From Phallusia mammillata (Eukaryota > Chordata > Ascidiacea > Phlebobranchia > Ascidiidae), in assembly GCA_003260075.1 (NCBI GenBank), contig QLIY01000035.1:220384-284383 (forward strand): a stretch of 64,000 bases of DNA. Reading direction: 5' to 3'. Below are positions 46,430 through 59,601 of this stretch, piece by piece. The notes beneath the pieces are model-generated. The model did not search any database. It was not told the DNA's origin and saw nothing but the letters and a program-made list of their open reading frames with translations. The position numbers and the translations under genes were made by a program. How positions within the stretch are numbered: position 1 is the stretch's first letter; each line of letters begins with the position of its first letter.

Positions 46430-49101
46430 CACCAACTTGCTGATATTTGTTCGTCCAAAACCTAAAAGACGTTCTAGCGCCACGGTGTAAAAAATAAAAT
46501 TTACAAAAAATGTCATTCCGCGACGACGGGACGCTTTAACTTCTAGTAATCGGTTTTACAAAGATCACTATTTGTCGTATTACTGCTATTCCATGTGCCA
46601 TTTCTCCTTTAAGTAAACTTCATATCGTTGTGATACACTTTCTTCCAGTTAATTCTAAATTGTCAACGTTCCATAGTGTCTTGGGACTAAACTGTGTTTG
46701 TTTGTGCAGTTCAAAACAACCATGCATCATTGTCTTTACCTTTCTGTTTCAGTCCCATTGGGTTGTAGGCTACTGCGGCTCAAAGCATTACATAATTGTT
46801 GGTAAGATTTTGCAAATTGTGTCAATGATTGAACACATTTTTTTGCGTCTTTTGTTTTTGTATCGTGTTTATGGTCAGGTTACAGTTCATCGTTGCGTGA
46901 AAAAAAAATCGCACTTTTCTGAAAAAAAAAGACATTTCGCACTGTTTTTGTTGCAAGATGGAGATTGCAAAGTGACTGCGGCGGAAATAACTTTCCATTC
47001 AGCATTTCGCATCAGACTGCTTCCAAATAAACATGCAACCCAAAATGTACGTACTTTTTTCGCTGTAATGTTGAAAACTATGCAGTTACCAAACACGAAA
47101 CTCGATGTATTTACGGTCGATTGCTGACAGGATGGTTGCTAGTAATAAAACAAGGCTTTTGTAAGGAGTAACTACTGTTATTAAAATGTTTACCCAAAAT
47201 GCTTCTGCCATTTTAATGTGATCAATGACTAAATTTGCCTACTAGCTATTTTGTTTTAGCTACCCGATTTTCTCTCAGACTTGAAGCGCATCAAGAACAA
47301 TGGTGCAAAGTTTTCGGTAAACACATACTGTTTTAGTGCAAGATAGTTGTCATCACTTAAGGTAGACTTATATGACTGGCGCGAGTGGAAATTGTGGGTG
47401 TTGATGCGGCATAAAGTTTGTAAAAGGGGTGTAGACCAGTATGTAGCTAAACATTTACGTCAAAACTATTAATTTCAATTGCATGGAACATATTAGCTGA
47501 AAAAAAAATATCATAAACATGAAAAAAGTGTTCATGTTAATGGGTGAAGGTGTTCCATTGATTGACTGCAAAACATCCCGCGATGGCCATTAACTGAAAT
47601 GCTTTTGGGCCGCGCCGTCCATTTGCTGTTATTTTGCATTTTTCGGTAGATGGCGATATGAAGCTGATACTTCAGGATTTTGAGTGAGTATTCCGAGTTG
47701 TTCCTTGTTTTGCTTTCTAAAGTATAAAAGCGAACGTATCTTTACTAAAAGGTTTACTGTATGCCAAATAAAAGTAAGTTACGTCGTGTACCTTAACAAA
47801 GAATTTGTGACGAAAAGCAGTGCGAACGTCAAGTAACTTTGAAAGGTTTGTTTACGACCTACTTGTTGACTTGACAGTTCAAATCACTTAAATGCGGTTA
47901 ACCAGGCTGTCTGCCATGCTAGTGATTAAAGAAAGGTAACGACTGACTGCATTTCTGTTATTGTTTCTGAGCTAAACGCGTGTCACATTTGTCACATTGT
48001 TAAAAGTTGTGGTGGAAAGCACGAAGACTCAATTATAATCAACATGTATTTTTATCGTTCAATCAATAAACCTATATTTGGGGGTCGATTGCCGGACACC
48101 GGTCCACGAGCTGTAATGAATAAGAAGTCGCAAAGTGCGTGATTGGTCGGTGAACAACCTTGTTCACTTCAGATGTACTTTTTCGAGCGTATGGGGTATC
48201 GCCCAAAAAAGGTAACAGGCCAGTGTGTGACGTGTGTCGAAGCCAGAGCAATGTTTGCACTCGCTCGGCAAAGACCGCAGCCAGGCACTGGCGTCTGACA
48301 TAGATTGTCCAGAACGCTGGTGTCGTGTTGCTTAGGTTTGATTCAGCTCAGCTGTTTACTGCTGAAGGGTTGTTGTGGTTGAGCGGTAATCAATGGAAAC
48401 ACGCGGTACAGGAAGCGCTTCATTACGATCAAAAAGCTTCCTAGCTTCATCGTGTTCACTGTTCAGATAGATTTACACCGCACGTTAGAAAAGCGGTCGT
48501 GCCTGGCAATTCGTCTACTTTTGTCATGCAAACGACCAAGACTAGCCGTCGTAAAAGTTCTCCTCGTTCGTGCGGTCATCAAACTGTATTTATTACGGCT
48601 ATAAATACCAGCAGTTAGAGCGGTGTCTATTGTGAGAGAATAGACAGATGCCTATAAAGCAGCCTACTTCGAACGTGTTCTGCGACGGTTTGGCAGATAC
48701 GGTTATAGCGTTTTGGGAGACGCATTTTCTAGTATTCGCATCTTTGCTGCGATGATGATATTTTTGGTAGAAAATCAGTCAGGGCAATTTAATTTGTAGC
48801 ATAAATAAAATCATTTATCGGTTAAACAAAGCAAGGCATCATGCTGCGTGTTTACAAACAATAAACTTTGTTTTTTTGTTTAGCCTCTTTTGTATTTGGT
48901 TGGTGGTGCTTTCAAAAGCATTTTGATTTACAGTTTGGGTGCTAAAATTATCCTACCTCCACAAGTCAGAAAATATCAAGCTAAAGGTATTTAAGTGTAT
49001 GTTTTTTAAGTTGGATTTGAGTTTGTTGCGAATGAAATTTATTTGCATTGCTATCTTCATGTGATATTGATATAAATTAAGTTTGTTTTAATGTAGATCT
49101 A
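46430..49101. other. UBXN7 / FAM107-like intergenic region
   Basis: No gene is supported. It contains the UBXN7 polyadenylation signal. A 165-codon frame (46630-47127) is Lys/Phe-rich from A- and T-runs and matches nothing I recognise. Non-coding upstream exons of the FAM107-like gene may lie at about 48950-48990 (a donor-like AAAGGTATTT) and 49096-49101, just before its start codon. Confidence 0.4.
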
Positions 49102-49837
49102 ATGGATCGATCAGATGCAGAAACTGTGTTCGCAAGTAAGTTTATGTCTTTGGCATGCGCTTACAAACAAAGGCGTAATGATGGATGTAATATGCCTCTA
49201 TGGTGTGTTGAATAAATTATTCATGGTTCTATAAACAGTCAGTGTGCCAGTAAAGATGCTTCTAATCTTGTATTCCCTCTATCAAGATTATGTGGTTTTG
49301 TTAAATAATAGGCGAATAAAGTTTTTTTTACTGTGCATGTTTAAACCAACATTGTTTAATTAAAATGGTTTGGGGGTAAAATTATGATCACAATTTTAGC
49401 AATAAAATTTTTGTTGTAAGCAGCTATCAAATGTTTATTGTTGGCCACAGAACATTATTGTGTATGCTTCACTCTAGCTTGACCAAAGTTTATGCTGAAC
49501 AAGTCACTTCCTTCCTTATACCTACTTTGCTGCATACATGTTGATGCCCAGAGCAATGGTGTACTAAAAAGTTTATGAGGTGAATCAATTGACGCGATTT
49601 CCCACGCCACTTGCACATACGCCAACATGCAGTGTCTCACTCTGCAGGAAATAGCTTTTTGGCATTTTGAGTCAATTGTCACAAGCCGGGAGTTTGCAAA
49701 GTTTAATTGAAGCTACATCATGCTTATTGGATAACATGCCTTAAACTGTGTTTTGTTTATCTCACAGCTTATCACAGTCGAGCACTGCCAAGTCATCCAA
49801 ATGCCCTCAAACCATCCAATGAAGATCACATGTTAAT

Positions 49838-49892
<55 letters not shown>

Positions 49893-52800
49893 TACTGGAT
49901 TCGCGAAACCACCGAGTAATGCAGAAAGAGCTTAAACTTAACAACAAATTGTAAGTTGGTGCACATAGGCAAATTTTTTTGGTATGAATCTATGTAATGA
50001 AGACAATGTTCTTTCTTACATTACTAAAAGTATTAAAATGGTGCCACCTATTTTTGTCATTTCCAATGACTGATTTTAAATTCTAAATAGCCATTTAGTT
50101 TATTACCCAATGGTTGTTTCTCCAAAACCAATATTGGTTTTGTGTGCAGAGGTCATGTTGCCTGTGTTTCATTAGAGATTATTAAATTACTATGAAAGAC
50201 CTTGGTAACTGAAGTAATTAAATATTCTTAGTGTGATAACATGACCGTAGAAATTTTCTTTTCTAGTATGGCATAGAACATAAATTTTAATTTTGTTTAA
50301 TTCATTGCGATGGGATTTTTGTAGTTCTTCAAATGGTTTTCTTATTTACTCTTACTTTCCACAACAAATGTAAACAAGCGTGTATGTTTGCCTTGTGGTT
50401 GACACTGCAAACATTTGCCACACTAAAACACAGTCAACTTTTTTGTCCTTGACCATAATGCAAAGGTTCTCAATTTTCTTTAGATTTTACCTTAGCAGAG
50501 TTAAGCCCTTTGGGTGCAAGACATTTTCTCTATGTTATTCAATAGGCAGTTTTGCTGAACAACATAGGTTAGTTTCAACAGGAACGCTTTGTCTATGTGA
50601 CTTTATCCACTTGATGTAGAGATAATGGGACCACTGTTAGCATAGTTAACAACCATGAATAAAACCATTGTCGCTAAACATGTAGAGGAAAAACAAGGCA
50701 GTTGTTCAAACACCATGTCTTTGTAACTTTGTTCATGGTACCAGGCTCTATTGTAATTTATTAACAGGGTCTGTTTCATTTTAATACCAAGCCTCTGGTA
50801 CTGGGTTACTATCATCTCACTTTTTTATTTATTATTGACCAGAACTTTACAGTTGTTAAAAAGAGAGGGGAGAATTAGTTTTTGTGGGGGCGATTCAACA
50901 TGCTTACTGGTTTCATTATTTGCTAACACCAGATCCAGGAAACATACCAATTAGATCGAATGTTAACATGGTGTTTCCTTGTGGTCATTATTACAGAAAT
51001 GGCCTGTTCCCAAAACAACTTCCCAGAACTTACAGACAATAATTTTTGTAATCCGCGCTGCAATTGTGCGCAAGGGATGACCACCACATACATTTTTTTG
51101 TGGACTGACCATTTTGTGTTTGCAGGGGCATCGACGTTTTGCAACAAAAATCGGAGCTCTCGAAAGTATTCCAGGAAAAGAGACGCGAACAAAGCTACCA
51201 GGAACAACACCCACCCGCACCAACAACCAAATCCGAATTCGACCTGGTGCTCGAAAAGAGACGGAAAGGCACAGAAGAGGTGAACATCCATCACCTAACT
51301 ATTTTGTTTTTCCCGTCACGCCGCTTGTGCGGTTGTCTGCGGCTTACGTGTGCTCTGCCCTTTAGGGGAAATGTTAGCCCGGAAGATTTTTGGGTTTTTG
51401 ACTGAAAAAATTCGTAACGCCCCGAGCGCTTGTAAATGGCAAAATAATAAATGTCGCTTCAGGTTATTGAACGCATTTGCATTTAAATTCTAGATAAACC
51501 TGTTTTCCTGTTCAGCAGAAATCTTTGTTGAAATTGTAATACAAGTCTGGTGACGAGCTGCGCAAAACGTTATTTAAAGTTCTTTAATCCCCCTTTATAA
51601 CCTTTTAACCAGAGCAACCGTTGCTATTTCGTAAACGGAATTTCCAAGAACGATCAACCCATAGGCACTCGAGATAGACATGCGAGAAAGTTCTAACTTG
51701 CCCACACATACACGCAGTTAACTTGTGATATTTAAAAAAACAAACCTGATTCACTGTGTGATTCATGTGCCTCCAACCATTGTTTCCACTGACGTTTGTT
51801 ATCATATTTATAAAACGAAGTAGGTTTTGTTTGGCTTTGATGATTAGTGATATTTCATCATACACAAGGAAGTATATTAGGTCTACAAGAAAGTGGTTTC
51901 GACTGGCTAAGTTTTTCCTTTATATTAACAACACGTTTGAAAATAGAAGTTTGACCCAATAGTTGTCCTAAATCGTTGCGAGTTTTCCCCTTAACATGGC
52001 GTGACTAACCCAGTATAGCTGACGTCAGCAACTTGCGTCAACGTCAGTAATCACGTGGTCGTGTGACTTGGGGTATGTTTGTAATTAGTGCGATGAACGT
52101 AAATTGCTATGGCTGGCCCGTACCACGCACATTCACAGTACGCTAATGTGATCTGGATGCTAAAATTGGGCAAATTATGAGGAACTCCTACTAATCAGTA
52201 AAGTGGGAGTGGGAAATCACAGCCAGTCACTCGCCGTGTCGCAAGTCGCAGCGCTGTAGGCAATGTTATGTGTGTTCGAAATCCCCGAATATGATCGGGT
52301 TACTATTTTAACGAAATAAAAAGTTGTTTGACGTTGGTTGAATCCTAAATAGCTATATAGCTCATAGTGTTCTCAATGAAGTTAGATGTCAAGCGTACGT
52401 CATGGTCACTGTTGGTTAAAAAATTCTTGCACCTAAATTCAGTTTTAATATTTGTAGTTCCTCGTCTTTAAATTACAACCATAAAATCGGTTTTGACGTA
52501 AAACGGTTTCGTAGTCAATACGAAAGTATCCAAACCTATTGGCGCGTTACCTTTGTCCATTGTGGCAGTAATTTGCTCTGCACTTTAGTTTCTTTTACTG
52601 AAAGGATTTATTGCTGCAGACATTGCGCAGACTACAATCATTTGCCATATGCGACAATTCCGTTTCAAGTGCCTATGTCTATTTATGGTTTATCTTGACG
52701 TGTGCGCAACGCAGGCGCACTCACAAAACAGCGGAACATATCTTCAGATTTATTTTCCATGTACAAGACTTTCGATTTGCGGCTTGTTTTATGTCGTATT

Positions 52801-53183
52801 GTTTGCAGTGTGAACATGCGGTTTCGCAAATGTATGTGTTAGTTGATGTTATTTTTCATCACCAAATTTTGTTAATTCAAAGCAAGCGACTTCAAAGCTT
52901 TTTTAATTTTGTATTTGAACAAGACACTGAAGATGCCTGCATAAGAGAAATATTTTTGTTCTATAGGCTAAATGATAACTAACCGATTTTAGCCTGGAAA
53001 TGAACTTGCGACTTCATAGCTAACACAAACGCAAATTTGACTTTCAATGTTTAAATTCGTTTTATCTGAACCTTTATTGATGTAAATGTTTCAACTTTGT
53101 AGGTCGAACAGGCAGAGGAGGAACAAAAAAACGTCCCAGAGTTCATGAAAATGCGTGAAAAGCTGCGAAAATCGGACGACTAG
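49102..53183 (+). CDS. FAM107-like protein (DRR1/HITS family), broken by a C run
   Basis: FAM107A/B are short, charged, helical actin-associated proteins with stress-linked expression. Four coding exons: 49102-49135, 49768-49950, 51126-51279, 53103-53183. The family pattern is clear: a SRNH-type segment (DSRNHRVMQKELKLNNKLG) corresponding to SRNHQDLHRELLMN, then QQKSELSKVFQEKRREQ, then EFDLVLEKRRKG, and the signature NVPEFMKMREKLRK near the stop. Exon 2 is interrupted by 54 C (49839-49892). The frame before the run (ending EDHMLIP) and the frame after it (LDSRNH) differ, so the run is not a faithful copy of the exon. The family's RPQKL-NPVK stretch is the part missing. Other splice phases agree. 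AATAAA at 53753-53758. A or B paralogy cannot be assigned. Confidence 0.8.
49839..49892. other. 54-nt poly-C run inside FAM107-like exon 2
   Basis: Pure C replacing conserved coding sequence. The reading frame changes across it, which a real proline tract would not do. It is a probable gap placeholder, C because this half of the scaffold is reversed. Confidence 0.85.
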
Positions 53184-53263
53184 TCAACTGACCGCACGCA
53201 CATACTTTACTTGCCGCTATTCAAACCTTACCGACCTCACTGTAAATTGAAAAAAATGACACG

Positions 53264-53320
<57 letters not shown>

Positions 53321-54452
53321 CGTGGCTCATTTTGAAAACGTCAACCTTTTTCATTTCTGCGCTTTTTGGGTGGCAGAGTGGTGGCATCTTGATGTAACAT
53401 TTAGCTGCATTCTTTTCCGACGCTTCTGTCTTGGGATGTGTGACACCATGACACTATAACATCACTTCCTACTTCTGCTGAGTTTCTGCACACAGGACCT
53501 TGATTTTTCTGCTGATCTTTCGCTGTAAAACTTCAATGGAGTTCACTGGCAGCTTGCCAATTTTTCCACCAAGCCAATCTCGTTCCCGTTGTGATTTACA
53601 ATTGTAATGAAATGTTTCGCAAGTGATTTTCTAGATGATTGGGTTTGTTCAATTATTTTGCTATTTTGCCCTTTTTTGTTATGTTGCTTTGATTAAACCC
53701 TGTATTTTTGTAGTGTTACTTCTTGCACTTGATGTAACAGAAATATATCACAAATAAAACACTAATCCGTTACAAATGCAAAATGAAATGGCGGTTTATA
53801 TAACTTACGCACTGATCGTCGCCTGCGTTAACAACATGATGCTTGTCAGACGGGCTTTTTCCGATCATGACATGCTGATAAATAGCGGAATTCCAAACTC
53901 AGTTTGCAAGAACACTTGAAGGATCTAATAGGCTACAAAAGCAGACCAGAAAATATAACAGGCTACGAAGGCAGACCAGAACTTGAGAATTTTAAAAACG
54001 CCGTTGACCTAGGTCACGGCTTGAGCCGTAGATAAAATGGATTCCTGAATAGGCCACCTAACGTATGTAACTTTTTAATGGCTACGAAGGTAAGTGTGTG
54101 AAGCATTGGTTGGGTGGCCCCTGGCCCTGGATCAAACAAATTTAAATCGTTTTTGCAAGGTAGGCCTACAAGTGTGTTTTCTTATGTATGTGAACATTAT
54201 TAGAGCTAAGGCCATCTCAGAAGAAAACGATGAAATTTCCCCAAAATAGTTAATATAAAATTGGATTTAAGATAAAATAACCGATTTTAACGCGTGTGCT
54301 TTTTGTAAGAACGTGTGAAAGTTGTAATAGCACTTGGTTATGCAATCGAGCATGACCTCCTGTTTCCACGACAACAAAATAGGAGGGAGTTTCCCTGTCG
54401 TTTAGATTTTGTGTGTTGTGGGAAAACAGAGATAAATTTAACGTACATAAAC
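53184..54452. other. FAM107-like 3' UTR and intergenic region
   Basis: A 55-base C run (53265-53319) lies in the FAM107-like 3' UTR, and the polyadenylation hexamer is at 53753-53758. The remainder up to the TEX47-like start shows no coding sequence. Apparent ORFs are short, and one is a C-run artefact. Confidence 0.6.
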
Positions 54453-56782
54453 ATGACATCAATCCAAGATAACGAGCCAGACTCGACGGTTTATGAAACG
54501 AGAGTTTCATACTTTATGTTGCTAGAAGAAAAACAGCGAGCATTAAACAAAAAAGCCCTTTTACACAGGTGTGTTTTTTTTCTGGAAAGAATTCATGTTG
54601 TTAAACACCAATAAGTTTTTTTTTATAAATCGCTTGTTTTTAACAACGTGGAATGCAAATGCTTTCAGGCTGGTCTACATTTCGAGAGTGTCAGCAAATG
54701 TCCTTGACAAACGGGAGTTGGGAACATTTTATGAAGAACTGTTTAAAGCTTTGCAAGTTGGTATAAAATTTTGTTTTGTGGACAGTTATTTGCAAAACAA
54801 ATTCTTAAAAATAACAAGAATTGCATTGTTTTATAAACTGGCTGCAATAATAAATGAGTGGATTTAAGTTTAAATGCATGCTTGTCGTATATAACTGTAG
54901 AGAGAGGCCGCTACACACTGTTCAATGTCGCACCCATTATGTATTTAACATAGCATACACCACATTCAAAGATTAATTACATTGGTTTAACTGTATTGAA
55001 GAATGTAATTGTGATTCATTATATTTGATTTTTTCAAGTTCTTTATTTAAAACAATTAAATATTGCTGCCACACATAGTATAACATAAATGCATTTTTTA
55101 TGGCAAATGTAATTCATGCTAAAATTTCAACATTCTAATAAATAATGATCAAAGTCTGCACCATACAATGTACAGGGATTCATATCTGGTTTAAAATTAA
55201 TGTGTAATTTTAAACACAATTTAAAACTGTTCTGACATGATTTTGATTGTGTATTATTGTTTTATGCTGTATACATAAACAAACATTCTTTACAGAACAA
55301 ACATCAAGCTGAAGGTGTGACTGGAATTTTATTGATTTACCCTGGTTATGTGGTGCACATGGTTGAGTCATCGATCGACATTATTTATGGCATATTAAAA
55401 GATCTCAATGAGGCTACATCAGGTGGCAATGGTCTCCTGCATGACACAAAAATCTTAACAATAAGTCATGATGTGCCAACAAGGTAAGTTCGACTTTTTA
55501 AATGTGAATTTTTATGTATGTTTATGAAGTTTTAAATTTCAGGTTATACCAACAATGGAGTTACAGAGTACTTAATATCACTTCTAGTCGAGAAGAATAT
55601 GAGGTATGTTTTATTATTTTTAAGTACAACTCTAATTTAAGTCTTTTTGAACATTTTTATTTCTACATGAAATTTTAGGCTTGTTATATTTTATGACATA
55701 AAACTGTTGCTGCTAAAATTATTTTTGCAAAAGTGTTTTTATCTTAAATCTGCAAATATCTATCTGCAAATGTTTCAAAACTTTTAATAAAATAATTCTG
55801 ACTTAAGCAAACTGTGTTACAATGTGTTTGGTACTTACAACAGAGCAGCCCGTAATTTACTGCTTTTTTAATTAACTGATTCCAACCCATACAAGCCCCT
55901 TTTTTATTACTGGGAACAGCTGCTGCATTTTTTACCATTGTTTTCTTCCCCTTGTGTTTTAGGTTAGCGTAGTACAGTGGTTCTCAAACCGTGGTATGTG
56001 TACCACTAGTGGTACGCCAGAACTTTTCAGGTGGTACTCAGTGGTTTTCTGTGATATCTAATTTAAGTCCGATCTAAAATTGCAACTGAACTGACCCAAC
56101 TGATCAGCTCTGGTTTGGGCGAAGCTCCTGTTGTGGACATTCTTTTGAAATTGCTAAATATGCCAGCCAGTTTGATAAAGTGGACTTATTTCTTGGTCTA
56201 TCCATTAAAACAAGATTTAGGTTTAAGTGGTATGTAGCGATAGAAAAAATTGTCAGGTGGTATGCGATCCATACAAGATTGAGAACCACTGGCGTAGTAT
56301 TTACGACCACCAGGTTTTTCGCAGCTGTATCCTGTGTTTTTCATGCCACATTACAATATTGTGTTATTATGTTTGTTTTGTCAAGGTACATATGAACAAA
56401 TGCATAACAACATAATACATTGTAGGGCAGTGAAGGAGTTGATGAACTGGTTGTTGAAGTTGTTACATCACTGCTCAAGCTTGGAGTTTATATTCTTAAA
56501 ACACCAAAATTGAATGTTAGTATACATCAAATAAACTAAACTTTGGTAAATTGAACCATCAATATTTATTCATTTTTCTAGGTAAAAAATGCTATGGACA
56601 CTTTACATGAAACTGTACCAGAATTGTTGATTCCTCAAGACCAGATAGGATATCTTTTAAAGAGAACTGAACTTGATTCACCTGCTGAGTTTTTAAAAAC
56701 ATTTGACCAACCTGTTGACACTGTGTTGCAAGGCGAATTAGTGTGGCCCATAGCAGACAACCTTGCTGTAAATGTTAAGTGA
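54453..56782 (+). CDS. TEX47-like protein with BLUF-type fold
   Basis: Six exons join in phase to 247 residues: 54453-54568, 54669-54756, 55296-55483, 55543-55603, 56426-56515 and 56582-56782. After a short leader, the order KALLHRLVYISRV, then a helical EELFKALQ, then GVTGILLIYPGYVVHMVES, resembles the beta-alpha-beta BLUF fold as kept in the vertebrate testis-expressed protein TEX47. The flavin-binding Tyr/Gln pair of true BLUF photoreceptors is not clearly present, so light sensing should not be assumed. The C-terminal part (VVTSLLKLGVYILKTP, then an ELLIPQDQIGYLL segment) is less familiar. The start could also be an upstream in-frame ATG at 54315. The donor after exon 2 (GTTGGT) is weak. 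Intron 4 carries a complete hAT-like MITE. Confidence 0.6.
55975..56291. mobile_element. hAT-like MITE, 317 bp, intron 4 of the TEX47-like gene
   Basis: Ends CAGTGGTTCTCAAACC and GAGAACCACTG are canonical hAT-type terminal inverted repeats. GCGTAGTA is directly repeated at 55967-55974 and 56292-56299, a perfect 8-base target duplication. The interior has GTGGTA repeats and no coding capacity. A decayed relative lies at 25837-25985. Confidence 0.92.
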
Positions 56783-57732
56783 TGTTTTTGTGCTGCAAAT
56801 ATTACACTGTGTTTTTACCAATTTTTTCAATTATATGTGTTTATAGAACTATTGCTGATACAGTGTAACAGTTAAGACCAGTTTTATTCCTTTTGAAGCA
56901 AACTTCTTCAACTTGCCTTCACCCTGTGTTATTCTAAATTTCCAAAGCGAACTTCACATCATGGCTATAGTTTTGTTAAATGTAAATTTTGTTAAATTAG
57001 AGTATAGTTAAAAGTTGGAACTTTCTTGCATTGCAGTGTCATACTTGTTAAAACTTTAAGGGGGGTGTTATTATTTAACTAAAGCAAATACGTCCTGCAA
57101 CCCAAAGTTGGGAACATCCTTGTATGACCTGTTCCTTTGGTAAGAAACCTGTTCTTTGGTGAAAATTGATATCAAGTTGCTTAGAAACACTTTATTTAAT
57201 ACTGCTGTAATAAGCAAGGCAAGGCAGTTTTTACACAATCATAGAAACAGTGGAATAAGTAGAGTAAAATGGTACACATTGTAAACCATTAGAATGACAC
57301 ATATTCATATAACTTTCACAGCAGTGTCTTATTGATAATAAGGATAATACCATACAAACACAATATCACTTGATTTAATACATCTACAGCAGGCAAATAG
57401 GAATGTGTCCACTGTGGATTGAAATACAAGTTTGTACCTTTGTAACTCCATTGTCTGACAAGATTGAAATGGAGACAATGCAATAGTAGCAGAAACAGGC
57501 AGTTAATGCAACTGTTTTTAACACACAAAATAGGTAATTGTGATTCTAAAAAAGCACCACTGCTATCAAATGCAGGAAGCAAATGGGATCTAATAAATCA
57601 AATTCCCAGCTTCAAGAAGAAAAACACTGCAATTTTTAAGTAGAATTCAGAACAGTATTGACTTTGCGACCACCAACTACAAGATGGAACGAATGCAGTT
57701 TACAAACAACATCAACAAAAAGCAAAAAAATA
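56783..57732. other. Convergent intergenic region TEX47-like / zinc-finger gene
   Basis: Holds the 3' ends of both genes. A minus-strand AATAAA lies at 57191-57196, about 540 bases past the zinc-finger stop. An antisense frame at 57316-57582 has no recognisable domain. Confidence 0.45.
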
Positions 57733-59601
57733 TCAGCCACAGTTAATTCCACTTGATAAATGGGAGAGCATGTGTCTTGCACAAGATGGTTGATCATTAA
57801 AGGCTTCAGAACAGTAAAAACAGTTATATTCTGCAACAAAGGCAACATATATTACATATTTCTAATCATGAATGTAAAAATGTCATGTGTAACGCCATAA
57901 ACTGTTTAAAAAAATATTTACAAACTGAGTTTTACAGTAACTTACCATTTAGAACTTCATAGTTTTCACTTGGGTTGTTTGTGACCACAGTTCTATGAAA
58001 AATATTGCCAGTCAAGAAAATATATGCAACAGTTTGGTTAATGATTTGTGCCAAACACCAAGAGTCTGACAATACGTCAAGTTGGCTTGTTTCAAAAATT
58101 TGTTATAAAACACTGAAATATCCCCCCAAATACTAAGCCTAACTTTCAGTTATTTAATGGAATTGTCCAATTTGGCTTTTTTGTTATAAATCCTTTTTGA
58201 TTATTGAAGTTACCTTGAAAAGTCCATGTCCTGTTCTGAAAGACTCGAATCATTTGAGTTTTTGCGGGTTCTTTTGCTGTTAGGTCCTTGGTCTATTATT
58301 CAAAAATTAGTTTTAAATCATGAAAGTAAACAGCCACTGTTGCAGTAGAAATTGGTGAACTAATGACTTTGAAGCAATTTTGTTTAGCTCCAGAACTAAC
58401 AAAATGTTATCAAGTGTCATAAATTCGATGTTAGCATTTCAAAAAACACAAATTTCACGATATAGAAAATACACTAATTATTGCAGGACAAGTTTGTTAC
58501 AGTTAAAACTATTTGAACTTTGTTACTAACTTTACTAAACATACATATACCTGGTTGATGGTTACAATCATTTGTTTTCTCACTGTTTATGTGTGATGTT
58601 GGAATATGAATGATAAAAAGTTGATCATTGTTACTTTCTTCCTGATCACATGTTGACATTTTAAACACATTAACTTGCTGCGTTTCAGGTTCCTTTACCA
58701 CCTTACAGTTTTTCAATTTGTCACAAACTGTCCTTTTTCGACTTTCCTCTCTCTCGAAAGCCTTGCTTAGTCCATTTTGCTGTTTCACCAGTTTAAAGGC
58801 AAACTTCTTACTCATTAGTGACATAACTTGGGACAGATATCTTCTTGTTTCACTTCCAACCTTACTGGACATTTCAGAAAGATCTGTCAATATAAAAAAG
58901 AGATTTTTGTATTTGTATTTAGACACTTGTATAGAACCACATGTGCGCATACCTGTGCCACCAGACATACATGTATCTTTTTTTCTACAGCCATCCAGAA
59001 ATCGATTTATGCTGCTTAACAAATCTTGTTCAGCTGTTGTTGCACAGGTGTTGGTTGGACTTTTTAAATCACCCACTGACCATGGGCAAGATGTAATGTC
59101 TGTGACAGCTTTGGCATGGCAAATCGGTCGTCTGCTTTCTTCATTTGGATCATCTTTCGTTGAAGAAGTTGGTTCAAACTGGCTGTCTGTTTTGGCTTGT
59201 GTAAATTGACATTCCAGTTCACTTCGATTTGAAAGTGCCCAAAGTTTGGCTACCTCCAGAAAATAACTGACTGGAAGTAGAAACTTGTGAGATGACTTTT
59301 CTACAAAGCTTGTTTTGTCTGCCTCAGATGATTCAACAGATGCTGGCATTAGTCGATAGCTTTTAGGAGAGGAATTAACAAAGCGGGTTTGAGCTGTCTT
59401 TTTGATATCCCCCTTGGAAACTGGTAACCAAATTGGCATTAAATCAGTTGCTGTAAACAATGGTAAGGTGGCTTGTTCTTGTTTGTCCTTCATTGAACTA
59501 GAAGCATGTCTAGAACAGATACTGGAAGCTTGATTGGTAGGTGTGTACACAGAGTGACTGCAGTTTGACACTAAATTGTTAACCGCAGTTACACAGCTCA
59601 T
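57733..59601 (-). CDS. Protein with a single C-terminal C2H2 zinc finger, unassigned
   Basis: I do not recognise the orthologue. Five exons on the minus strand join in phase to 401 residues: 59601-58953, 58883-58551, 58292-58214, 57992-57946 and 57830-57733. Without splicing, exon 1 would run on for only about 160 further codons of unlike composition, and the in-phase chain supports the introns. The long first part is Ser/Thr-rich and mostly disordered, with a more hydrophobic segment KFLLPVSYFLEVAKLWAL at about residue 110. A basic stretch, PNSKRTRKNS, precedes the end. The last exon encodes a textbook finger, CFYCSEAFNDQPSCARHMLSH (C-x2-C-x12-H-x3-H with the core Phe), nearly at the C-terminus. 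A nuclear or nucleic-acid-related role is inference only. Confidence 0.7.

Noticed and set aside
46630..47127. 165-codon ORF between UBXN7 and the FAM107-like gene
   Set aside because: Composition is driven by A and T runs, with no recognisable domain and no convincing splice partners.
58718..59209. 163-codon plus-strand ORF
   Set aside because: It is the antisense shadow of the zinc-finger gene, whose exons chain in phase on the other strand.
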